Of a stretch of 64,000 nt of DNA, positions 12,101 through 21,500 are shown piece by piece. The number at the start of each line of letters is the position of its first letter. Position 1 is the first letter of the stretch. This DNA comes from Drosophila pseudoobscura (Eukaryota; Arthropoda; Insecta; Diptera; Drosophilidae). A program made the position numbers and the translations under genes. Under the pieces are notes generated by a model. It did no database searches and was not told the origin of the DNA. It worked only from the letters and a program-made list of their open reading frames with translations. Location of the stretch: NCBI RefSeq assembly GCF_009870125.1, contig NC_046680.1:12915501-12979500 (forward strand), read 5' to 3'.

Positions 12101-15100
12101 AGCTGGCGTTTTTAGCTACTCTCGAGAGCTGTCCCAAAGATTAGGAGAAAGCTATTTGGAATATGGCATGGGCGTGCCCTTACTGAACATTATCGATGCA
12201 GAGAACGCCGAGAACATACTGAATCATCCGAAACTGATAACCAAAAGTCTGGTGTACGATTTTCTACAGCCAGCCCTTAGAACTGGTCTTCTGACATCTA
12301 CAGGTAAAATGATCGAGAGTTCCAAGCCCTAAACTAATACCCACTCCTTTCAGAAAAGAAATGGCACGCTCGCCGCAAGATGCTCACTCCCACATTCCAT
12401 TTCAATATACTGGGACAGTTCCAGGAGATCTTTAGGTGAGTTTTGTTAGCAATCAACGAATGCCGCATTCCCTGAAGCCTTCAATCCACCTCGACAGAGC
12501 CGAAAGTCTGAAGTTTGTGCAGCAGTTTCAAAGTCAAGACGAGAGCATCGTTTCCCTGAGCGATCTTATACCCAGATTCACTCTGAACAGCATTTGTGGT
12601 ACGTATAATATATATATGAATGTGAAACATTGGTTAGTCATCCATCAATTTCCCTTCTTGCAGAGACTGCCATGGGCGTAAAGCTGGATGAAATGGCCGA
12701 GAAAGGTGATCGTTACCGCGAGGGCATCCACATGATCGAAATGAGCTTCATCAGGCGCCTAAGCAATCCTCTCCTGTGGAACAAAACTATCTATAATTGG
12801 TTTGCCGCCAAGACGTATGATGCATTCTTAAAAACGGTCCACGAATTTTCCAGCGAGATCATTGCCAAGCGGAGGATACTGCTCGAGGAGGAGCTGGAAC
12901 ACAGAAGATCGACTCAGACAGCCGATGATGATATGTGAGTGGATCAAAAGGTAAAGGGCATTTTTGCTTATCTGGATCTTACTCTGCTATAGATTCGGAA
13001 GCAGGAAGAAACGTTTTGCCATGCTGGACACCCTGATTTGTGCAGAGAAAGATGGCCTTATTGATCATGCCGGGATATGCGAGGAGGTGGATACTCTAAT
13101 GTTTGAAGGATTCGACACTACCTCCATCGGCCTTATCTTCAGCCTGATGAACATGTCCCTGTATCCCGAAAAGCAAGAGCTTTGCTACAAGGAGATCGAA
13201 GAGCACATAGACGGTAGGCAGATAGAACTCTTAAGTTAACTCCACTACAATTCTCTACTCGTTCTATCCCTCTTGCAGATAACTTTGACAATCTGGACAA
13301 CAATCAGTTGAGCAAACTGAAGTACCTGGAATACTTTATAAAGGAAACTATGCGCCTGTTCCCCTCCGTTCCGATCATGGCTCGTCAGACCATCCAAGAG
13401 ACGGAGTTGGCCAATGGCCTCATCCTTCCCGAACGCTCTCAAATCACTATTCACATTTTTGATGTTCATCGCAATCCCAAGTACTGGGACTCTCCAAATG
13501 AATTCCGTCCGGAGCGCTTCCTTCCCGAGAATTGCCAGAACCGGCATACCTATGCCTACATTCCGTTCAGTGCGGGGCAACGGAACTGCATTGGTAAGGG
13601 ACATAATGATGACTCGCCTTTTATTTGGGTCTCTAATGACTATATTTCGTTCCGTTTAGGTCAAAAATTTGCCATGCAGGAGATGAAGACTCTGATTGTT
13701 GTCCTTCTCAAGAAATTCCGGATTCTACCCCTGATCGACCCCAAGACGATTGTCTTTAATGTGGGCATTACACTGCGGACACAGAACAACATTCAAGTAA
13801 AGCTTGTGAGACGGAAGTGATTCTTCGGGCGTAGTTGGTATTGGTTTGTCCTGGACGGCTGTAATAGTATAGCAGATGTCGTTAAACGTTCAGAAATATA
13901 CATAGGATATCTTTATAGCTGCCATCTAATCGATTGAGTTAATAAAACCTCGTAATATTAAACGAACAAGTTCAACTTGATTTTTGTTTGTTTGATTTGG
14001 TTTTTTCTATAGACAAATAAGTCGGCTCTTAGAATCTCTTTGAGGGCAATTCAATAAATACACAGAATTCGTGGAAAATGAAAGCCTTTCTTTATAATCA
14101 TAATCAACCTTGCATCGTAATCTATAATCCAACTATACACCCCTTCGCACTGCGATTCACGGGTACTATCCACTACTCTCGTCCAAGTTCTCTTCTTACA
14201 ACCAGTTCACAGTTCACAGAAAATCGTGTTCTAGACAGTTGAGAACGCATAAAAAAACGAAGGCATAATTTCGTGCTACTAGATATATGTACCTACTCGT
14301 ATGTTCGCATACGTACATATAGTCGTACCTATCTAATCAGCTTTGTTGTTTCTTTTGCTAAAAACGAAAAAACGAATGGCCATTCGGATGAATCGCAGTT
14401 TCGTGAGGGGAGCCCACCAGTGCGGTTGCGGAGCGATGATTACCTTGTGGTTGACGGTGGCCCTGTGTGTGGTCATTCACTGGCTCTACCAGGTCAACAA
14501 AGACTACTACATTCTGGCCTTCTTCTCAAGGCGTGTCTACACAAGGGATGACCGGCCGGTGGAGAGCCTAGTACCTTCGCCCAAGGGCCGTACGATCTTT
14601 GCTCACTGCTTCGATCTGTACGGCAAAGACAACGGTGGGGCATGGGCATGGGTGAACTTTGCTTGTGACCGGTCTAATCTTAAACGGGCCTCTCTTTATC
14701 AATCTTTCGTTAATAGCTGGTGTTTTCAAATTCACGCGCGACTTGTCAAAGACTCTTGGTAAGAGTTATGTTCGATATGTCGTAGGCATGCCTATTTACA
14801 ACGTAATCGATGCCGAAACTGCCGAAATGATACTGACCGATCAGAAATCGCTGATAGGAAAAGGATGTGTCTACAATTTTCTTCATCCAGCCCTCAAGAC
14901 AGGTCTTCTGACATCACAAGGTAAGGCGAAAGGTCAATAATTTAGAGGTTCCCTAACAAACGGCCCTATTTCAGGAGACAAATGGCATGCGCGTCGCAGG
15001 ATGCTGACACCCACATTCCATTTCAATATACTGGGACAGTTTCAGGAGATCTTCCAGTGAGTGTTTTCACCAAACAGTCTATACGGCGAGCTAACATCTC

Positions 15101-16901
15101 TGCAATCCACTCTGATAGAGCCGAAAGTCTGAAGTTTGTGCAGCAGTTTCAAAGTCAAGAGGAGAACATCGTCTCCCTGAGCGAGCTCATACCCAGATTT
15201 ACGCTTAACACCATTTGTGGTAGGTCGGATCTTTGGAAAATGGGGAATTCTCTGTAATCCATCTGTATTCTTTCAGAGACGGCTATGGGGGTGAAACTGG
15301 ATGAAATGGCCGATAAAGGTGATCGCTACCGGGAGAGCTTCCATATGATCGAGAAGAGTTTCGTCCGGCGCCTCAGCAATCCTTTCTTAAGAAGCACTAC
15401 CATCTACAATTTGTTTGTGGCCAAGGAGTACGCTCCGTTCCTGAAAGTGGTCCACGACTTTTCCAGCGAGATCATTGCCAAGCGGAGGATACTGCTCGAG
15501 GAGGAGCTGGAACACAGAAGATCTACTCAGACGGCCGATGATGACATGTAAGGGAGTCTCTTATTAAGGGAGTGCGTCTGCGTGACCAGTCTTCTACCTC
15601 ATTCTCTTTGGCAGCTTTGTCAGCAGACACAAACGATTTGCAATGCTCGATACCTTGATATGTGCCGAGAAGGATGGGATGATCGATCACGCTGGTATCT
15701 GCGAGGAGGTAGACACCCTGATGTTCGAGGGCTATGATGTGAGCTCCATCACTCTCATCTTCACCCTGATGAACATGTCGCTGTATCGGGATAAGCAGGA
15801 GCTCTGCTTCAAGGAAATTCAAGAGCACATTGAGGGCAAGCAGAGAGATCTTTAAGCAAACTCCACTCTTACACTGGACTCATTCTCCCTCCTGCAGATG
15901 ACTTCAGCAATCTGGACATCAATCAGATGAGCAAGCTAAAGTACCTGGAATACTTTATAAAGGAGACGATGCGCCTCTTCCCGCCCATTCCACTTATGGG
16001 CCGTCAAGCAGTGCAGGAAACAGAGCTGGCCAACGGGCTCATCCTTCCCAGCGGCACCCAGATCCACATACATACCTTCGACATCCATCGCAATCCCAAA
16101 CACTGGGATTCCCCAAACGAGTTTCGGCCGGAACGTTTTCTGCCGGAGAACAGCCAGAACCGTCCTGTCTACGCCTACATTCCGTTCAGTGCGGGGCAAA
16201 GGAATTGCATTGGCAAGTGGAAAACTTCAATTCGAAGGCGCGATTCGGATAGACAGTAATTGGTTTCCTTTATCTTTAGCTCAAAAATTCGCCATGCAAG
16301 AGATGAAAACCCTGATGACTGTTATTCTCAAGAAGTTCGAGATCCAACCGCTGGTCGATCCCAAGTCGATTGTCTTCCACGTGGGAATTACACTGCGCAT
16401 CAAGAACCATATTCGCGTTAAGCTAGTGAGACGAAAGTGATTTTGTCGCTAATAAAACTCCAGTTACTCCAGTGTATGTTCACATTTAGTTCGAGTTGTG
16501 GCTCTGATATCAGGAAATGTCCTCCTTCCGACCCGACCTCTGGAAACTTGCTTCTGCCCGATTATCGTTGGCATCTCGACAGCCGCCGCTCTATATATCA
16601 TTCATGCATGCACAGTCGAGCTGAAGGAGCTTCCACTCTATTTTCTATTTTCTATTTCCATTTCAACTCCTGTGCCCCATAAAATCTCAGTGGGAGCTCC
16701 CCCTCCGGCCGAAGCTATCCTTTTCCTGCAGTTATGCACAAAAGAAGATAGAAGATAAAAGAGAGAGAGAGAGAGAGAGTGGGAGTGGGAGGGAGCGAAG
16801 TGGAGTAGTCTTTATCTTTTAGCACTCATATAAGGATTGCATAATGTCCTGGCGACTTTTTGTCATCTTGCCTTTTCCTTTTTTGGTGTTTTACGGCTTC
16901 A

Positions 16902-16946
<45 letters not shown>

Positions 16947-18574
16947 TTCTTGGTTTTTTTTGCTGTCTTTGCGATTTTGACAGTTCGTTACTTGGTTATA
17001 CTCGTACACCCCTTCGGTCCGCCCATTTGCATGCATAATGCAAAGTCAGCTTTGTCCTAAGCGGGAAAGGCAGCGACACGCATAGACATGTGACCATGAT
17101 GCCACTGGCTGCTGCACGGCCAACATCATCATCATTCTTCGTGCTCTGGGATTTATGGGACATGCAATGGCATGGCCGGGAATGGGGCAGCAGGCTGCGG
17201 GCTGCGGGCTGTGGGCTGCACGCTGCAGGCTGCAGCTTCTGGTCTGTCAGTTTTAGTCGCTATTTCGGTTATTGCATATTTCATCCATTTCTCTTCCTCT
17301 CACCCACTCTCTTTGTCCCTCTCTCTCACTGGTTTTCCCTGTGTCAAAATTATGTCGCCACTCTGGATTCCATTGGAAAGTATTGTAAACGAAATTCCAT
17401 TCGTCGTTTCATTTGGGTTTTGGCTGAGCAAATATTTGCCACACTGAAAATTGAAAGTGCAACGAAACACCCTGCCCCCAGCCCCCAGCCACCAGCCACC
17501 AGCCACCGAAATGTGACGCGCAAAAAGCCAACAGCCAACAAATGCGCCACAGCCAAAAAGAAAGTCGCAATATTCCCAACATTTTGCGTCGCAGCTAAAG
17601 TCCTCGAGACGCCACCGACTGTCGATGTGAGGCAGAGGTAGGGAGACGGGAGACGGGAGACAAGGGTAGTCGAAATGAATTAATTACTTGATGCGCATAG
17701 CATTCTTGGTACTTGGTCCTTGGCAGGAAATTGCGTGTGAGGCTGTCTTGTCGGTCGATTTACATTCGCGTGTTAACCCGAACTCAACCACAACCACTCC
17801 CCAGCCCCCCGCCCCCAATCCCTCTGTGTAGCCACTTCCCTTCTTGCACGACTCACATGACGCTATTAATTTCTATTATCCAGCCTCCCAAGGCCTCTCC
17901 CTCTCCTCCATGCCATGCTTCGCAACGAGCTTTCGTGCAATTGCTTTTTTCTTCGCCCACCTTTCTCGCTCCCTGCCCCACCCCCACTCTCCGCTTGTTG
18001 ATTCTGATTGGGATTAAGGCTGCCCATGGCCATGGCCTGGTCCTGAGCCTGGGCCCTGGGCCGAACGAGCGCTGGGCCATCGTTTTGATTGCCTTTGTGC
18101 CGCAGATGCCGTGAAATATTTCATTTGCTGCCAGTTATTTGCTTTTGCGCTTTGGCCTTTCCTCTCTGTGTTTCTGTTTCTGTTGCTGCTTCTGTTGCTG
18201 ATTCCTGGTCGTGTCTGTTTGTGGCTTTTCCTTACGGCTTCGGCAGTTGGTGCGTGTGTGAACATCGCATGGAAATCCCATTTAATAAAGTGCCTGTGCA
18301 TCGATAGAGCCCTGTTGAGACCTGTCATAATCCATTTTCGGGTTTCTTTCTTTCTATGCTAACTGAAGGTCAAACTGCAAGCACACCTGCACACATGTAC
18401 ACCTGTCCCCCCATGTACCACACATATATCCAATTAAAGCTCACCTGGCTCCGACGTGCTGGTGGTCTCATCGGTCTCCGTGTTGGCATTGCTTTTATCG
18501 AAGACCAGCAGCAAAACGGTCAAGGATATTAGGGCCCAAAGCGGCTTATGCCGTATTCGCTGCCTGCTCCACAT
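1381..18574 (-). CDS. hig: Hikaru genki, secreted synaptic-cleft protein with Ig and CCP domains
   Basis: Eight coding exons join in frame on the minus strand: 18574-18445, 7702-6572, 4828-4604, 4281-4184, 3079-2743, 2685-2197, 2081-1899 and 1604-1381, giving 938 aa. The start MWSRQR is followed by a hydrophobic stretch ([14 protein letters not shown]), a signal peptide. Residues 44-420 are low complexity, with acidic then Arg/Lys-rich blocks. After an acidic stretch come a CCP module (about 510-575), an Ig domain (about 585-690, with the typical D-S-G-T-F-T-C near its end), and four more CCP modules to the C-terminus, each with four Cys and the W between the last two. This order matches Drosophila Hig, which is secreted into the synaptic cleft and organises acetylcholine-receptor matrix. 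Intron 1 (7703-18444) contains three P450 genes on the opposite strand. Exon limits come from splice consensus and phase. Confidence 0.92.
1899..2081 (-). other. hig: hig symmetric exon encoding one whole CCP domain
   Basis: This 183-nt exon is phase 1 at both ends and encodes a complete CCP module, beginning V-I-Q-C and ending P-P-F-C across the junction. Skipping it would keep frame and remove exactly one CCP. Published work on D. melanogaster hig reports isoforms with four or five CCP domains, so this is the likely cassette; that isoform assignment is inference here. Confidence 0.65.
3190..3260. repeat. GA-rich low-complexity tract in a hig intron
   Basis: A run of imperfect AGAGAG and AAAGAG units in the intron between hig exons 4 and 5. 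A second GA-rich block with GATAGAGAGA units follows at about 3789-3889. Simple-sequence DNA with no coding signal. Confidence 0.7.
4476..4511. repeat. Hexanucleotide repeat (GCTGTA)6
   Basis: Six tandem copies of GCTGTA inside a hig intron. Translated on the minus strand it gives an artefactual Ser-Tyr repeat. It lies between two hig exons and has no splice support. Confidence 0.85.
6073..6104. repeat. (TG)16 microsatellite
   Basis: An uninterrupted TG dinucleotide run in the hig intron between exons 2 and 3, followed by imperfect TATGTG units. Confidence 0.9.
8841..10829 (+). CDS. Cyp4ac-like: Cytochrome P450, Cyp4ac-like, tandem copy 1
   Basis: Eight exons join in frame (8841-9042, 9118-9318, 9369-9450, 9513-9613, 9679-9949, 10008-10228, 10288-10602, 10669-10829), encoding 517 aa with all introns GT-AG and 50-75 bp. 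The N-terminus is a hydrophobic anchor ([16 protein letters not shown]), as in microsomal P450s. Class marks are the CYP4 I-helix E-G-F-D-T-T-S starting at Glu324 (the Glu that binds haem covalently in CYP4 enzymes), the K-helix E-T-M-R at 382, R-P-E-R-F, and the haem loop [10 protein letters not shown] with Cys463. Overall it resembles Drosophila Cyp4ac1-3; the substrate is unknown, with fatty-acid or xenobiotic hydroxylation at the ER expected. It lies antisense in hig intron 1. The ATG at 8841 is chosen because it aligns with copies 2 and 3. AATAAA lies near 11212. Confidence 0.88.
11812..13820 (+). CDS. Cyp4ac-like: Cytochrome P450, Cyp4ac-like, tandem copy 2
   Basis: Eight exons (11812-12010, 12103-12303, 12354-12435, 12498-12598, 12664-12934, 12993-13213, 13279-13593, 13660-13820) encode 516 aa, with intron positions and phases identical to copy 1. 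All motifs are intact: membrane anchor, E-G-F-D-T-T-S, E-T-M-R, R-P-E-R-F and [10 protein letters not shown]. From exon 4 to exon 5 it is almost identical to copy 1, intron 4 included, whereas exons 1-3, intron 3, intron 5 and the 3' UTR differ; this points to gene conversion rather than a simple recent duplication. The ATG at 11812 has no in-frame upstream ATG. A polyadenylation signal AATAAA lies at 13941-13946. Confidence 0.88.
14436..16440 (+). CDS. Cyp4ac-like: Cytochrome P450, Cyp4ac-like, tandem copy 3 (two GC-AG introns)
   Basis: Eight exons (14436-14634, 14717-14920, 14975-15056, 15119-15219, 15277-15547, 15615-15835, 15898-16212, 16280-16440) encode 517 aa. It is the most diverged copy. 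Introns 6 and 7 must begin GC instead of GT (GAGG|GCAAGC and ATTG|GCAAGT) to hold the frame and the exon lengths of the sister genes; both match the known GC-donor context. The I-helix reads E-G-Y-D-V-S-S, so the usual Thr after Asp is Val328. The haem loop ends C-I-A (Cys463, Ala465) rather than C-I-G, which the general P450 signature allows. E-T-M-R and R-P-E-R-F remain. An in-frame ATG at 14376 would add 20 residues, but 14436 matches the sister genes. AATAAA is only 10 nt after the stop. Confidence 0.82.
16903..16944. repeat. (CTG)14 trinucleotide repeat
   Basis: Fourteen perfect CTG units in hig intron 1, downstream of the third P450. No coding context supports translation. Confidence 0.9.
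18445..18574 (-). other. hig: hig first coding exon with signal peptide
   Basis: This 130-nt exon encodes the initiator Met, a short basic segment (RQRIRHK), a hydrophobic core and the start of the mature N-terminus ([14 protein letters not shown]). It ends CCAG|gtgagc in phase 1 and joins the phase-1 acceptor at 7702. Another in-frame ATG lies upstream (18673), but the signal peptide begins naturally at 18574. Confidence 0.8.
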
Positions 18575-21500
18575 GGCTGTAACTTCCGGATCCAGCTGCC
18601 CGCACACAAGTTGGCCAAATATCAGAGTGCACTTGCCAAGAGTCTCTCTTTCTTCCTGTCTTTGGTTTGTCAATCACTCAATGCACTAGTCTGCGATGGC
18701 GAGGAGGCAGAGCAGAACCTTTAAGCACTTTACCAAAATGTCTCAATGTTCCGTGCCGCCTTTTAAAGCGTGCCCAAGTTGCACTCCCTAAACGCCAGTA
18801 GCATGCAACGCCTGCAGCAGAACTTAATGCCACAGCACAGAGGCGACGGCGACGGCGACGGCCACAGCTAGTGCCCCAACAACAGCCCTTCACACGCTGC
18901 CTTTCAATGGCGCTAAAATAGAAATCCACTTGGCCAACTCAACGTCAAACACTTGAATAAACACACTCCTCAAACACATGCATCCACCATCTACATATAT
19001 GTATTTATGTACTGTGGGCCTTAAAGTCTCACTTTTGCTTTCACTGGTATCAGCTCCACTGTGCACTGGAGGACCAAAACTTGAACACTTCCTTGCAACA
19101 GTCGACAGCGAAATGCGAATTTTGGATGATTTGGTCGGCAAGGACGTTTTTTTGAGTCCGCCCGCCTTTAAATGTTGCTGGTGGTTAAGAATATTGCTCG
19201 ACAACAGTTTACAGCCCAGTTCGGCTCGGAGAGAGAGCTTTACGCTCTGAAGAATCATATTTGCGTTCAAAAACGAGCTTCGGGTTTCGAAGCAACGAAG
19301 CGACGAAGGAGAACCGATGTCACGTGCATTTTGCCGGTAAATCGTGTGTTTTTGTTTTGATTTGATATTTTTGCTTATCCTCCCTTCCTCGCTATCTTCT
19401 CTGCTGTTGCTCCTTTCGCTTTTCCGTGTGTTCCAGCGGGTGCCAGTGTGTGCGTGCCCTTGTAATTTAACACGTAGCCTAGGGGATGCCATGCCCGAAC
19501 CTCCTTCGCCTTCTCTACGGCACGTGGTCGGCTACAAGTGCAGTTTTCCACTTGCCTTCCCCTCTGATTAAGTTATCTACAAGTTTAAACGTAATTTAAT
19601 TACACTCTTTTAATCCTTTGGTGCGTTTTGTGGAGGGACAGTGCGGTGGATTCAATCAAAGCAATCAATTACAACTTCGAAGGACAGTAAGGACACCGTA
19701 GCCCGTAACGCGGATATAAAATGTCATTAGGCTGCTGACTGAAAAGCCCGGAATAATAAAATCAAGCCTTAATGAATCTGATTTTCAATTAACTTTTATG
19801 TTCATTGAAAATCTCTTAGGCTCCTTGGCTAAATGATGTCATAAAATGTGAATCTCAAGTAATCGGCTTTCTAATAATTTTTCTTAATTTTGTTTAAACA
19901 TAGCGAGTGTTTGCTTAAACACCGACACACTGTAGCGAAAACGCTTCTGTATACAGTAACGTTTGCAATAATATATTTACGAGTAGGTACGAGTATGTAA
20001 AGAGGATTACTGTTCAACAAAGACCCCTTTAGATGCCATTGAAATGGATGCCATACAATCCCATAGCAGTCAGTCGAGCGAAGCTGTGATGCCACTGCAG
20101 CACTCTTACCTGAATGGGCGTCCTATCCATCCTTGCTGCTCGTTCAACTCCTTTCCAGTTACCGCAGAGAAGTATGCTATGAGTTCTGCTGACCTCAGCT
20201 GTCTGCAGCTCGATGCCAATAATCAAGAGACGTTGCGGTGATTTCGAAGCACTTACCTTGTGGTATGGCATGCGGTTGGCTCTGCTACATTGTGGATGCC
20301 ACTTGGCCACTAATTACGCAAATGAATGCTCCCTGCAACAGCAGCAGCAACAACGGCAAAACTAACAAATGCTGTAAAGTTTTCCGGTTGGGACCCACTG
20401 TGGCAAATGTCACTCAATGGGGATGTTTATGGTCCTGCCAAAGTGGACGGCAGCAACGGTGACAATGCTGTCTGGCCCGGACCATTGTACTGAGAACGTT
20501 CCGTCCCCGCCCGTCTGCTGCTTAGTCCTTGTTGTCTGTCGCATTGAAATTGTGCTGAAACGCGAAACGCGCTCAACTCCAGTGGAGTGGAAAATGAATC
20601 CTGATGTGCACTGGCGAGCAGCATTTTCTGTATGCTCAACGGCAAATTCAATTGTGCATCAGCATTATCTTTTGTATAATTCTCGACATAGTTGTTGCTT
20701 CTGCCTCTGCCCTTTTCACCGCATCTCATCCTCCATCAAATGCTACCAAGCTATCAGGCTGAAAATGCAAGAAAGCAAGATTCAATTTACTTTCAGACCA
20801 CCGCAGCCTCAAATTACAACATGGCCACATTCTCTGTGATTTGTATCTCAGGACCAGAGGGTAATAATACTCGAAAGTGTTGTGCAAGGGCTCCCAGTAA
20901 ATCACATTTACTTATCCCCATCTGTATCTGTGTCTCTGTCATTGATTTTTGCATTACACATGTTAGATATTCTGATGCACTCGTGTGCATAAATAACTTA
21001 TGTTTGTATCAATGCAATTAATTGCATGTCTTGGTCATTTGTTTGATTGCTGGACCTGAAACTGCATCTGCGTCTCAATCGTTGGCCCTGAGGGAATATC
21101 AAAAATTAATTGCTACAAAAAGGGCAATTATTTGCTGTCTTTGAATGGAAATCATGATTCCAAGTAGGGAATCGAGATGACATAAGCAGGACAAGGATAA
21201 GTTAGTACATATTTATGATATTTATTACCGATGTCTGTCGATGCAACTAATGGGCACCTGAGGCTGCCTCGCTTTCCTGGTATTCACAAGATGGCTAAGG
21301 CCATCCTGGAATCACCGAAGGAAAGCCATTTGCCACTATTCCATTATATCTTTGGGGCAAAGCTTTCAATTATCAGTTGAATGGAAATCAATTGCATTCC
21401 ACGCCATTTGCCAGAACTTGCGGCGTGAACACGAAAGGGATAAGCAAAAGGGATTGCACCAAACACCACCCACCACCCTCCGCCACCTTTTGCCACGATG

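Noticed and set aside
15927..16259. Truncated P450 copy 3 ending at 16259 (pseudogene reading)
   Set aside because: A GC donor at 16213 restores the exact exon length and phase of the sister genes, so a GC-AG intron is the simpler explanation.
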